A stretch of DNA of 59,163 nt, from contig JAABUD010000021.1 of assembly GCA_011389555.1 (NCBI GenBank), positions 1 to 59,163 of the forward strand, written 5' to 3'. Source of the stretch: Desulfotignum sp. (GTDB lineage: Bacteria > Desulfobacterota > Desulfobacteria > Desulfobacterales > Desulfobacteraceae). Shown here piece by piece: positions 18,581 through 27,012 of this stretch. Position numbers and translations under genes: made by a program. The first letter of the stretch is position 1. Each line of letters begins with the position of its first letter. The notes under the pieces are model-generated. The model made no database searches. It was not told where the DNA came from and worked only from the letters and a program-made list of their open reading frames with translations.

Positions 18581-19102
18581 CTATTCTCCTTCAAATTCGA
18601 CCATGGCAAAGACCGGGCACCCGTTAATCCGGTCCCGTCCCTTGAGATCGGGCAGCTCCACCACAAACGCGCACTCCACAAGATCGGCCCCCATTTTTTT
18701 CACCAGTTTCACGGCAGCCCCGATGGTGCCGCCCGTGGCAATGAGATCATCCACAATCACCACTTTTTCCCCGAAAGATATGGCATCTTCGTGCATTTCC
18801 AGGGTGTCGGTGCCATACTCCAGTGAATAGGTTTCCCGGATAGTCTTACCGGGCAGTTTGCCCTTTTTTCTGACCGGCACGAATCCAATGCCCAGTGTAT
18901 AGGCCAGCACCCCGCCGAAAACAAATCCTCTGGCATCGATTCCCACAATCTTGTCGATGCCCCGGTCTTTGTACCGGGCACACAGCACATCACACACATG
19001 TGCAAATGCAGCCGGGTTCTGCATCAACGTGGTGAGATCCCTGAAAACAACCCCTTCAATGGGCCAGCCCGGAATACTGCGAATGGTTTCTTTTACATTC
19101 AT
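18581..19102 (-). CDS. apt: Adenine phosphoribosyltransferase
   Basis: Salvages adenine to AMP with PRPP (173 aa, normal length). The PRPP-binding motif VVIVDDLIATGGT is intact, along with GIDARGFVFG and KKGKLPG near the N-terminus, all diagnostic of Apt. The start overlaps the end of the SAM hydrolase gene by 4 bp. The pairing of adenine salvage with an enzyme that releases adenosine from SAM suggests a shared nucleoside recycling task. Confidence 0.96.
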   Translation of the reverse strand: MNVKETIRSIPGWPIEGVVFRDLTTLMQNPAAFAHVCDVLCARYKDRGIDKIVGIDARGFVFGGVLAYTLGIGFVPVRKKGKLPGKTIRETYSLEYGTDTLEMHEDAISFGEKVVIVDDLIATGGTIGAAVKLVKKMGADLVECAFVVELPDLKGRDRINGCPVFAMVEFEGE

Positions 19103-19938
19103 TTTTTTTGTTTTTTCCTTTCTGAAATCACTGCGGGTTCAATGGTCACGGCAACATCCGAATCCTGTTTGCTGACACCGAGCTGTGATGCCGCATGTCC
19201 GTTCTTTACGGCAATTTCCACAAATCCGGCGGAGTCGGTAATCACAAAAGGGGTTTTTTCCGGTGCCGCGGCATAGGTCTCATCATACCGGGTGATCTGT
19301 GTCTGATTGACACGCAGGAGAAATCCTTTTTCGGCAAGCGGCATGAACTGCTCCCGGGTCAGGTTCAAACCGATATTCCCGAAGGTGTCGATATGGCGGA
19401 CCGCCAGGATCAGTTTGCCTTCCATGGGCCTGGGCTCTGGAAAGGCAAACGGGGTCAGACGGGAAATCTCCGGGCCGAACGCCCCGGGGTCAACGCCGGC
19501 GGACAGATGGGCTGCCACGGGTGCAAACATGTCCCGGCCATGGAACGTGGCGCTCACCCTGGATAGAAAATACCGGGACCGGGTCAGGTGAATGATCCGG
19601 CAAATGGTATTTTTGGAGGCCGCCGCCCACAGCACCCCGTTGTCCGGCCCCACCAGAAAATAATCCGTGGTTTCCACCAGCACGGCCCGCCGGGATGTCC
19701 CCACCCCCGGATCCACCACCGCACAGAAAATCGTGCCTTTTGGAAAATATTTCAGAGAAATGTCCAGCAGGTGAGCCCCATGCCCGATGTCCCGGGGCGC
19801 CACACCATGACACAGATCCACGATCCGGGCTTCGGGATGGATGGACAGGATCACGCCCTTGAGGATCCCCGCAAAGGCATCGGTATGGCCGAAATCCGTG
19901 AGCAGAGCGATGGGGCGGATATCTGTGGTATGCGGCAT
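19099..19938 (-). CDS. SAM hydroxide adenosyltransferase / SAM hydrolase (DUF62 family)
   Basis: Enzyme of the family that splits S-adenosylmethionine with water to adenosine and methionine (279 aa). Family motifs: LLTDFGHTDAFAG, DLCHGVAPRDIGHGA, VDPGVGTSRRAVL and GPDNGVL, with a C-terminal beta domain. The related fluorinases/chlorinases bear a Ser/Gly-rich halide pocket and an extra loop, not apparent here. I chose ATG 19938 because AAGGA precedes it; an upstream in-frame extension adds only Lys/Arg-rich sequence. First gene of the apt operon. Confidence 0.88.
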   Translation of the reverse strand: MPHTTDIRPIALLTDFGHTDAFAGILKGVILSIHPEARIVDLCHGVAPRDIGHGAHLLDISLKYFPKGTIFCAVVDPGVGTSRRAVLVETTDYFLVGPDNGVLWAAASKNTICRIIHLTRSRYFLSRVSATFHGRDMFAPVAAHLSAGVDPGAFGPEISRLTPFAFPEPRPMEGKLILAVRHIDTFGNIGLNLTREQFMPLAEKGFLLRVNQTQITRYDETYAAAPEKTPFVITDSAGFVEIAVKNGHAASQLGVSKQDSDVAVTIEPAVISERKKQKK

Positions 19939-19993
19939 TGGCTTTTCCTTGTGCGCCCTTTTTGATTTTCCCGGTAAAAACCGGTTGACCCGG

Positions 19994-20021
19994 TTCACAT
20001 CAGCAGCGGATATGGTATAGT
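19994..20021 (+). promoter_or_regulatory. Probable sigma-70 promoter for the CYTH gene
   Basis: TTCACA (19994-19999), 16-bp spacer, TATAGT (20016-20021) preceded by TGG. Predicted leader is about 55 nt. Confidence 0.4.
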
Positions 20022-20080
20022 AATCCAGTTTTTATGTAAAGAATCTTATGTAACGAATCATACCATCAAAAGGCCAAACC

Positions 20081-20542
20081 ATGGGAATCGAAATTGAAAA
20101 AAAATTTCTGGTCACCACCCTGCCGGCGGACCTGGCTCCGGGAGTGGACATCTGCCAGGGATATCTTCTCAACACCCCGGACAAAGTGGTGCGGGTCCGC
20201 ATCCAGGGGGAAAAGGGGTTTTTGACCATCAAAGGACCGCCCGTGGCTCTGGTGCGGCCGGAATTTGAATATGAAATTCCAGTAACCGATGCCCGGCAGA
20301 TGCTGGACCGGTTCTGTGACCGCAAAATCATTGAAAAATCCCGGCACACCTGCCTGCATCAGGGCATGACGTGGGTGATCGACCGATTTTCAGGGGCCAA
20401 CCACGGCCTGGTGGTGGCAGAAATTGAACTGGCCTCTTCGGATCAGCCGTTTTCCATTCCCCCGTGGGCCGGCCCGGAAGTGACCCACGATCCTGCGTAT
20501 CTCAATGCCAACCTGGCAAAACACCCGTTTCGTTTCTGGTGA
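20081..20542 (+). CDS. CYTH domain protein (triphosphate tunnel enzyme)
   Basis: 153-aa CYTH fold. The N-terminal EIEKKFLV provides the ExExK signature, followed by the Arg/Lys-rich strands KVVRVRIQGEKGFLTIKG and WVIDRFSGANHGLVVAEIEL that line the tunnel. Family members include inorganic triphosphatases and class IV adenylate cyclases; the short single-domain bacterial form most often acts as a triphosphatase. The C-terminal KHPFRFW is typical. Monocistronic and divergent from the apt operon. Confidence 0.85.
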   Translation: MGIEIEKKFLVTTLPADLAPGVDICQGYLLNTPDKVVRVRIQGEKGFLTIKGPPVALVRPEFEYEIPVTDARQMLDRFCDRKIIEKSRHTCLHQGMTWVIDRFSGANHGLVVAEIELASSDQPFSIPPWAGPEVTHDPAYLNANLAKHPFRFW

Positions 20543-20629
20543 AAGGTGGAAAAACAGGGATCAATAATCTTGTGGAGATCCGTTGTGGAAATTTTCCGGC
20601 TGGCCCAGCGCTTACTGGTGACCCCGCCA

Positions 20630-20995
20630 CTATTCAACCCAGTTTTCCAGACAAAGGCTTCCGATTCTTTCAAATTCTCTGGTATTGTTGGTCACCAATG
20701 TCATGTCCATCGACCTGGCTAAACCTGCAATAAGCAGGTCATAAGGACCGATCGGCATTCCGTTTCTTTCAAGTTGTGCGTGAATGTTTGCGGCTTCTAT
20801 GGCTGAGGACCGATCCAGATCAACCAGGTCAAGCGGCTGCAGAAATTTGGTAAGTGCATCCTCGGAATGTTGCCGGTACTGACTTTTTTCGATCCCATAT
20901 TGCAGTTCGAACAAGGTTATCGAACCAAAGTTCAGATCCAAATAGGGCCACAGACAAGGAGCTAAGGGCGGATGGTAATATATACGCCGGGGCAA
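20630..20995 (-). pseudogene. Truncated VapC-type PIN toxin
   Basis: The C-terminal part is a clear VapC: ITLFELQYGIEKS, NGMPIGPYDLLIAGLARS and LVTNNTREFERI hold the central and C-terminal acidic residues of the PIN site. The conserved N-terminus with the first catalytic Asp (usually LLDTN) is absent. In its place the frame reads RRIYYHPPLAPCLWPYLD, which comes from the adjacent inverted-repeat element. No VapB antitoxin is visible upstream. It is probably an inactive remnant cut by the element at about 20948. Confidence 0.75.
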
Positions 20996-21068
20996 TCCCC
21001 GGGTGTTTTATAATAGAGCTCATGGCTCAGTTGGCCCATCAATTGGCTCCTTAGCCCCTTGTCTGTGG
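20948..21068. repeat. 121-bp inverted-repeat element (MITE-like or structured RNA)
   Basis: CCACAGACAAGGAGCTAAGG (20948-20967) and CCTTAGCCCCTTGTCTGTGG (21049-21068) are inverted repeats matching at 19 of 20 positions. Inside is a second perfect hairpin, CCGGGG-CAAT-CCCCGG (20987-21002), and a smaller GAGC/GCTC stem. The element sits exactly where vapC loses its 5' end. It encodes no transposase. No clear target duplication flanks it. Confidence 0.6.
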
Positions 21069-21401
21069 TCCCTTCATTGTTTGATTTTCACGGGTGTTCC
21101 TTTATATAACGTACATTCAGCACCCTTTTTTATCGTTCTTTGCATGAAGAACATAGCACAGAAAAATCGAGGACGTCACCCCTAATTTTCAAAATAATAT
21201 TTTTTCACTCGTACCCCTGAAAATGATTATCCAAAATCACCTGGCTTTGATCATCCAGTATCTTACCCCGTGAACGGATACAAAAACATAGAATTTGGCA
21301 AGAATCTGACAATTCAAACAACACAAAACCTGACAAACATATTATTGAAAAATGAAGGAAATTTATAAACCGGTCAAATTATGAACGGTTTCAACACCCT
21401 T
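21069..21401. other. AT-rich noncoding stretch
   Basis: No supported gene in these 333 bases. The left part (21069-21190) could be the decayed flank of a mobile sequence, as it lies against the inverted-repeat element, but I recognise no transposase. The right part is AT-rich and ends in a weak AAACCG/CGGTTT hairpin (21367-21391) that could terminate the sugar dehydrogenase transcript on the minus strand. Confidence 0.5.
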
Positions 21402-22697
21402 TTATAGTCTGCCGTGGGTGAAGGCTTTGTCCAGGATGCCTTTGACATCGTAGATGATGGTGCCGGTTTGTTTGTGGGCGTTCAGGTCGATGGACAGGAA
21501 CTGTTTGTGGGCCACGGCCAGGATGATGGCGGTGTAGCCGTCGTTTTCCGGGTATTGGGTGATGGTTTGGATACCGTATTCGTGCAGGACTTCGGACGGG
21601 GAGGCCCAGGGGTCGTATACATCCACGGTCATGCCGAAGTCCGTGAGTTCATGATAGATGTCAATGGCCCGGGTGTTGCGGATGTCCGGGCAGTTTTCCT
21701 TGAAGGTGATGCCCAGCATCAGGGCCCGGGCGCCTTTGACGGGTTTGCCTTTTTTAATCATCAGTTTGACCACTTCGGAAGCCACGTACGCGCCCATGCT
21801 GTCGTTCATGCGGCGGCCGGCCAGGATGATCTCGGGGTGATACCCGGCTTCCTGGGCTTTCTGGGCCAGGTAGTAAGGGTCCACGCCGATGCAGTGGCCG
21901 CCCACCAGTCCGGGCTTGAAGGGCAGAAAGTTCCACTTGGTGCAGGCAGCTTCGAGCACGGCTTGGGTGTCGATGTCCATGCGGTTGAAAATTTTGGCCA
22001 GCTCGTTGACAAAGGCGATGTTGATGTCCCGCTGGGAGTTTTCGATGACCTTGGCCGCCTCGGCTACCTTGATGGTGGGGGCCAGGTGGGTGCCGGCCGT
22101 GATGACCGAGCGGTACAGGGCATCCACTTTCTGACCCACTTCCGGGGTGGAGCCGGAGGTGACTTTTTTGATCAGCTCCACGGTGTGTTCTTTGTCCCCG
22201 GGGTTGATACGTTCGGGCGAGTACCCGGCAAAAAAGTCGGTGTTGAATGTCAGGCCCGAGGTTTTTTCCACGACCGGGATGCAGTCTTCTTCCGTGGCAC
22301 CGGGGTAGACAGTGCTTTCATAAATGACGATGTCGCCTCTGGAAATGACTTTGCCCACAGCTTCCGAGGCCCGGATCAGCGGGGTCAGGTCCGGGCGGTT
22401 GTTTTTGTCGATGGGGGTGGGCACGGTGATGATGTAGATGTTGCAGCCGGCAATGTCATCGAGGTTTGTGGTGCAGAACAAGCCGTTGGGGGGCGGTTCC
22501 TGGGTGAGCGGATTTTGTGTGAGCAGCACGCGCTGCAGGGCATCATCTTCGACTTCCAGGGTGACGTCATGGCCGGACATCAATTCCGTGACACGGGACT
22601 GGTTGATGTCAAATCCCACGACCGGGTATCTGGCGGCAAAGAGCCGGGCCAGGGGGAGGCCGACGTAGCCGAGGCCGATAATTGTGATTTTGTTCAT
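21402..22697 (-). CDS. UDP-N-acetylhexosamine/UDP-sugar 6-dehydrogenase (TviB/VipA/WbpA type)
   Basis: NAD-dependent nucleotide-sugar dehydrogenase (431 aa) making UDP-sugar uronic acids for capsule or O-antigen. Features: Rossmann motif [36 protein letters not shown], the catalytic Cys in [12 protein letters not shown], and C-terminal [15 protein letters not shown]. This set matches the UDP-GlcNAc/GalNAc branch (WbpA, TviB) more than UDP-glucose dehydrogenase. Upstream of the ATG there is no Shine-Dalgarno, only an A-tract and a four-unit 7-bp repeat. No other polysaccharide gene is adjacent apart from a MarR remnant and the sulfate-activation gene. Confidence 0.92.
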   Translation of the reverse strand: MNKITIIGLGYVGLPLARLFAARYPVVGFDINQSRVTELMSGHDVTLEVEDDALQRVLLTQNPLTQEPPPNGLFCTTNLDDIAGCNIYIITVPTPIDKNNRPDLTPLIRASEAVGKVISRGDIVIYESTVYPGATEEDCIPVVEKTSGLTFNTDFFAGYSPERINPGDKEHTVELIKKVTSGSTPEVGQKVDALYRSVITAGTHLAPTIKVAEAAKVIENSQRDINIAFVNELAKIFNRMDIDTQAVLEAACTKWNFLPFKPGLVGGHCIGVDPYYLAQKAQEAGYHPEIILAGRRMNDSMGAYVASEVVKLMIKKGKPVKGARALMLGITFKENCPDIRNTRAIDIYHELTDFGMTVDVYDPWASPSEVLHEYGIQTITQYPENDGYTAIILAVAHKQFLSIDLNAHKQTGTIIYDVKGILDKAFTHGRL

Positions 22698-22704
22698 TTT
22701 TTTT

Positions 22705-22732
22705 AAGTGTTACGTGTTACGTGTTAAGTGTT
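22705..22732. repeat. Four tandem 7-bp repeats upstream of the sugar dehydrogenase
   Basis: AAGTGTT ACGTGTT ACGTGTT AAGTGTT, four units in 28 bp, starting 8 bp before the dehydrogenase start codon. A related four-unit array is at 46145-46172. Confidence 0.7.
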
Positions 22733-22783
22733 GGGGTAGCCCCTTTTGTCATGGTTTGAACGGGGGGTTCAGGTCCAGGTGTT

Positions 22784-22969
22784 TCAAAAGGATGGAATCC
22801 GTTTGGGTGACCCCCCCCGGGACAGGGCCACACCCATTTTGCGACTCAGATCCCGCTGGGACATGCAGGGGTTTTCCGCCAGGAGCTGTAAAAGCTGAAA
22901 CTGGATGTTGAGTTGGTGTTGGGTATGGGGCGCTGGGTTTTTGGGGCTGTTTTTTGGGGGTCCGGGCAT
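22784..22969 (-). pseudogene. Remnant of a MarR-type EPS-associated regulator
   Basis: One frame encodes QLNIQFQLLQLLAENPCMSQRDLSRKMGVAL, the beginning of the winged-helix domain of small MarR-like regulators found in EPS loci. After the recognition-helix start the frame degrades (SRGGSPKRIPSF) instead of continuing into the usual GKVNYCLKAL segment, so a frameshift or deletion is likely. The 370 bases between the flanking genes hold nothing else coding. Confidence 0.45.
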
Positions 22970-23067
22970 AGCTACGCAAATATAAATCTAAAAATGACTC
23001 CATTAAAATTCTTTATAACCACACTTGGTAAACTACCAATATCAGAGAACAACCACAGGCGCAACCT
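22970..23067. other. AT-rich noncoding DNA with a small palindrome
   Basis: Contains TTGGTA-AAC-TACCAA (23025-23039), a perfect 6-bp inverted repeat with a 3-nt loop, downstream of the sulfate-activation gene. No T tract follows, so it could be an operator or a minor RNA stem. Confidence 0.3.
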
Positions 23068-24759
23068 TTATACAAATTTTTTGCGGCTCAGCAGGAGCAG
23101 CACTTCCCGGGCCGCTTCTTCCGGGGTGATGCGGGTGGTGTCGATGCGCAGTTCCGGGGTTTTCGGCGACTCATAAGGATCGTCCACACCCGTGAACCCT
23201 TTGAGGAGCCCGGCCCGGGCCTTGGCGTACATGCCTTTGCGGTCTCTTTTTTCGCATTCGGCAATGGGGGTGGAGACATGGATCTCGAAAAATCCCCCAT
23301 ACTGCTCGATGTCGTTGCGGATCTCGTCCCGGGTGCGCTGGTAGGGAGCGATGGGAGCGCAGATGGCAATGCCCCGGTTCTTGGTGATCTCCGAGGCCAC
23401 AAACCCGATGCGCCGCACATTGATATCCCGGTGTTCCCTGGAAAAATTGAGTTCCGATGACAGGTTGCGGCGGACAATGTCCCCGTCCAGAAGCGACACC
23501 GGCCGGGTCCCCATCTCCAGGAACCGGGCGTACAGCACTTTGGCAATGGTGGATTTGCCGGCCCCGGACAGGCCCGTGAAAAAAATGGTGAACCCCTGAC
23601 GGGCCGGGCTGGGATAAGAGCGGTCCAGCTCTTCAATCACTTCGGGGAACGTGGCCCAGTCCGGGATTTTCTTGCCTTTTCGAATCCGGTCCCGGATGTC
23701 CTTGCCCGAAAAAGAGATGGTTTCCCGGGACCCGTTCACCTCGCTGGCCAGGCAGAACTCATCGTCAAAAGGCAGGTACACCATCTCTTCAAAGAACACC
23801 GGCTCGATGCCCAGCTCGCCGGCCGCTTCAGACGCCAGGGACTCGGCCTGGTCCGCCGGATAAAACGGATCCCCGTTGCTGTCATTGCCCGGGCTGGCGT
23901 GGTTGTGTCCGATCACGAAATGGGTGCATCCGAAATTCCTGCCGATGATCATATGCAACAGCGCGTCTCTGGGGCCGGCCATGCGCATGGCCAAAGGAAG
24001 CAGATTGAGCAGGTGGGAATTGGGCGGATAATGGGCACCCACCTTCTGGTAGCAGCGCATGCGGGTGTAGTGGTCGAAATCATCCGGACCGGGGATGCCG
24101 GCGGCAGGCAGCAGCAGCAGATTGGCTTTGGCTTTCTGCATGGCCTGGATGGTCATCTCGAACTGGGGCCGGTGAATGGGCTGACGGGTCTGGAATCCCA
24201 CGATGCGGTGCCATCCCAGCTTGCGGAACCGTTCCCGCACCTCGGCGGGCGTGAGGCGGATCTGGGGAAAATCCGGGTGAATGGGCAGGTTCAGGGCCTG
24301 GATGGGGCCGCCGATATAGTGGGATCCGCATTTATTGCGCAGATACTCCACGCCGGGGTGGGCGGGATCCCGGGTGCCGTACACGGCCAGGGCTTCATTT
24401 TCTTTGTCCACGGGCCAGATGTCTTCCAGGGTCATGACACCCAGCAGGAATCCTTCCGGATCCCGGAGCACCACGGACTGGCCCGCCTCCAGGGTGGCAG
24501 CCTGCGTGTCATGAATATCCAGGCACACGGGCACAGGCCACAGGTCCCCGGATGACAGGCGCATGCGGTCCAGCACGGATTCGTAATCCACCCGGGTCAT
24601 GAAGCCTGTGAGCGGCGCGAACACGCCCGTGACCAGCAACTCGAAATCACAGATCTGCCGCTCGTTGAGAATCACATCCGGCATGGTGGGGGTCAGGTTC
24701 TTGAGCACCTGATGCTGGGCGTCATCCACCAGCAGATTGACAAAGGTCACGTCATCCAT
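23068..24759 (-). CDS. Bifunctional ATP sulfurylase-APS kinase, variant active site
   Basis: 563-aa fusion. The N-terminal ATP sulfurylase part (about 1-385) has QTRQPIHRPQ, where the classical motif is QTRNPxHRxH, and GHNHASPG, where GRDHAGPG is usual; the second His of HxxH and the Arg/Asp of the second motif are therefore changed. The C-terminal APS kinase (about 390-563) has an intact P-loop FTGLSGAGKST, LLDGD and DINVRRIGFVA. The product would be PAPS, used for sulfation, not dissimilatory sulfate reduction. Start ATG 24759 follows AAGGAG. The nearby UDP-sugar dehydrogenase and EPS regulator remnant suggest sulfated polysaccharide, by inference. Confidence 0.9.
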   Translation of the reverse strand: MDDVTFVNLLVDDAQHQVLKNLTPTMPDVILNERQICDFELLVTGVFAPLTGFMTRVDYESVLDRMRLSSGDLWPVPVCLDIHDTQAATLEAGQSVVLRDPEGFLLGVMTLEDIWPVDKENEALAVYGTRDPAHPGVEYLRNKCGSHYIGGPIQALNLPIHPDFPQIRLTPAEVRERFRKLGWHRIVGFQTRQPIHRPQFEMTIQAMQKAKANLLLLPAAGIPGPDDFDHYTRMRCYQKVGAHYPPNSHLLNLLPLAMRMAGPRDALLHMIIGRNFGCTHFVIGHNHASPGNDSNGDPFYPADQAESLASEAAGELGIEPVFFEEMVYLPFDDEFCLASEVNGSRETISFSGKDIRDRIRKGKKIPDWATFPEVIEELDRSYPSPARQGFTIFFTGLSGAGKSTIAKVLYARFLEMGTRPVSLLDGDIVRRNLSSELNFSREHRDINVRRIGFVASEITKNRGIAICAPIAPYQRTRDEIRNDIEQYGGFFEIHVSTPIAECEKRDRKGMYAKARAGLLKGFTGVDDPYESPKTPELRIDTTRITPEEAAREVLLLLSRKKFV

Positions 24760-24831
24760 AATCAACTCCTTACTTCCCGCTTGTCAATGATATGGCCTCT
24801 TACGATGTAAGATACGGCCCCCTGAAAACAC

Positions 24832-24862
24832 AAAAAGGGGCAGCGCCGAACGCTGAACCCCT
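24832..24862 (-). terminator. Rho-independent terminator of the tRNA gene
   Basis: Minus strand: AAGGGG-TT-CAGCG, short loop, CGCTG-CCCC followed by TTTTT. It lies 10 bp past the tRNA 3' end and upstream of the sulfate-activation gene. Confidence 0.75.
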
Positions 24863-24871
24863 TGGTATCGA

Positions 24872-24948
<77 letters not shown>

Positions 24949-25001
24949 TCAATTTTTGCAAGATAGCGCAATTATTCTTTTCCGTCAAGGACTTTTTTCA
25001 T

Positions 25002-25610
25002 TCAGCTGTCATTCAGCAGCCGGGTCAGCCGGGATTTGAGTTCATCATAATTCCGGGTCACCGGAATATCGGGAAAGTCTGCGACCACGGTGTCGGGGGG
25101 TTGGAAGAAAAACCCCTGATCCGCGGCCTGGATCATGCCGATATCATTATACGAATCACCGAATGCAATCACCTGGTAGTTCAGCCCCTGGAACGCCTGC
25201 ACGGCTTTCTGCTTGGGGTTGTCGACACGAAGGTGGTAATCCGTGACATTGCCCTGATCATCGATGGACAGGCTGTGGCACAATAGCGTGGGAAAGCCCA
25301 GTTTGGCCATCAGCGGTCTGGCAAACTCTTCAAATGTATCCGATAAAATTATGAACTGGGAACAGGACCGGATCCAGTTCAGGATCTTCTGGGCTCCGGG
25401 CAGCGGATCCAGCGTGGCAATGACTGCCTGGATATCCTGAATGGTAAGGTGGTTTTCCTTTAATATGGCCAGGCGCCGGGACATGAGCACATCATAATCC
25501 CTGATGTCCCGGGTGGTCAGGTTCAACGCCTCGATACCGGTTTTCCGGGCCACATTGATCCATATTTCCGGTAAAAACACCCCTTCCAGGTCCGCCATGA
25601 TCATCTTCAT
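25002..25610 (-). CDS. thrH: ThrH: phosphoserine phosphatase / phosphoserine:homoserine phosphotransferase
   Basis: HAD-superfamily enzyme (202 aa). The nucleophile motif MADLEGVFLPEIW, with DLEG in place of DxDxT, is characteristic of ThrH; motif II is ILSDTFEEF and motif III/IV FGDSYNDIGM. Characterised ThrH can move phosphate from phosphoserine to homoserine, giving phosphohomoserine for threonine synthesis. It overlaps hom by 4 bp (ATGA), which supports a job directly after homoserine dehydrogenase. No thrB is in the window. Confidence 0.92.
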   Translation of the reverse strand: MKMIMADLEGVFLPEIWINVARKTGIEALNLTTRDIRDYDVLMSRRLAILKENHLTIQDIQAVIATLDPLPGAQKILNWIRSCSQFIILSDTFEEFARPLMAKLGFPTLLCHSLSIDDQGNVTDYHLRVDNPKQKAVQAFQGLNYQVIAFGDSYNDIGMIQAADQGFFFQPPDTVVADFPDIPVTRNYDELKSRLTRLLNDS

Positions 25611-26920
25611 TGTGCCACCTCATCTTCGATACGAATTAACATGGGGCGCTTCACCACGCAGTCCGTGGCCGTGATCCGGCGTAACGCCCGCTGGATCCAT
25701 TCCTCTTTGGCCGTGTGGGTGATCATGACCACGGGCACGCCCCCGCCGGCATTGCGGCCCTGCTGCTGCACGGAGCTGATGCTGATCTGATTCTCCCCCA
25801 GGATCCCGGAAATCCGGGACAGGACCCCGGGGTGGTCCTGGGCTTCGAACCGCAGGTAATACCGGGTCACCAGTTCGTTCATGGACAAAATGGGAATATG
25901 ACGGATATTTTCTCGTGGATATCCCAGGATGGGCACCCGGCCCGTGGTACGGCTCATGATATTTCTGGCAATATCCGCAATATCACTGAGCACGGCCGAT
26001 GCCGTGGGCATCATCCCGGCGCCGTGGCCGTAGAGCATGGTTTTGCCCGTGGCATCCGCATCGATGGCAATGGCGTTCATGGAATGGTCCACATGGGACA
26101 GCGGATTGGTGTTGTCGATCATGGTGGGATGCACCCGGGCCTCCACATGATCCCCGTGACGCTTGCCGATGGCCAGCAGCTTGATGGTGTATCCGAATGA
26201 CCGGGCAAATTCAATGTCCATGGGTGTGATGTCCCGGATGCCTTCCACATGGATGTCGGACAGATTGATTTCCATGCCATGGGCCAGGGCATTGAGAATG
26301 GCCAGTTTGTGGGCGGTATCATGGCCGTCGATGTCCAGGGAGGGTTCCGCTTCCGCAAACCCCAGTTCCTGGGCCGTTTTCAGGGCCTCTTCAAACGTGG
26401 ACCCGTCCCGGGAGATCCGGGAGAGAATATAGTTGCAGGTCCCGTTCAAAATAGCGGACATGGCGTTGACATCATTGGCCACCAGGGTTTCTCTCAAGGT
26501 TTTGATAATGGGCATGCACCCGCCGCAACTGGCCTCGAAAGCCAGGTCCACCCGGTTCTTCCAGGCGACTTCCACCAGTTCACTGCCGCAGGCGGCCAGC
26601 AGGGCCTTGTTGGCCGTGACCACATGTTTGCCGTTTTCCAGCGCCTTCAGGATAAACTGTCTGGCCGGGGTTTCCCCCCCGATGAGCTCCACCACCACAT
26701 CGATTTCCGGGTCCGTCAAGACGGCCATGGCATCCGTCACCAGGTCCGATGTCGAAAGATCGATCCCCCGATCGGTTTCAATGTCGAGATCCGCAATGGT
26801 TTTCAGGTTCAGGTGCGCCCCGGTCCGGGACTCCAGCAGATGTTTTTTCCGGGTCAGCAGGCCGGCCACCCCCGTGCCCACCACGCCCAGCCCGAGGATG
26901 CCGATGTGGATCGTTTTCAT
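25607..26920 (-). CDS. hom: Homoserine dehydrogenase with ACT domain
   Basis: Reduces aspartate semialdehyde to homoserine for threonine and methionine (437 aa). Rossmann motif GLGVVGTGVAGLL at the N-terminus, catalytic-domain motifs ILNGTCNYIL and GFAEAEPSLDIDGHDTAHKL, and a C-terminal ACT regulatory domain from about residue 350 (YLRFEAQDHPGVLSRISGIL) for threonine feedback. GGAG precedes the ATG. Strong minus-strand promoter at 26977-27005. Operon with thrH. Confidence 0.96.
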   Translation of the reverse strand: MKTIHIGILGLGVVGTGVAGLLTRKKHLLESRTGAHLNLKTIADLDIETDRGIDLSTSDLVTDAMAVLTDPEIDVVVELIGGETPARQFILKALENGKHVVTANKALLAACGSELVEVAWKNRVDLAFEASCGGCMPIIKTLRETLVANDVNAMSAILNGTCNYILSRISRDGSTFEEALKTAQELGFAEAEPSLDIDGHDTAHKLAILNALAHGMEINLSDIHVEGIRDITPMDIEFARSFGYTIKLLAIGKRHGDHVEARVHPTMIDNTNPLSHVDHSMNAIAIDADATGKTMLYGHGAGMMPTASAVLSDIADIARNIMSRTTGRVPILGYPRENIRHIPILSMNELVTRYYLRFEAQDHPGVLSRISGILGENQISISSVQQQGRNAGGGVPVVMITHTAKEEWIQRALRRITATDCVVKRPMLIRIEDEVAQ

Positions 26921-26976
26921 AATGTTCTTTCTCCGAAAATGGATCTGTTAATTTCAAGTCGCACGTTGAATTTCGA

Positions 26977-27005
26977 TTAATACATGATAACCTTGACCAT
27001 GTCAA
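26977..27005 (-). promoter_or_regulatory. Sigma-70 promoter for hom-thrH
   Basis: Minus strand TTGACA (27000-27005), 17-bp spacer, TATTAA (26977-26982). Near-consensus. Its -35 box and the purM -35 box form the inverted repeat GTCAAAA-AGC-TTTTGAC (27001-27017). Confidence 0.65.
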
Positions 27006-27012
27006 AAAGCTT

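Noticed and set aside
21414-22706. 430-codon plus-strand frame over the sugar dehydrogenase
   Set aside because: Pure antisense shadow; the minus strand has a complete, motif-rich dehydrogenase.
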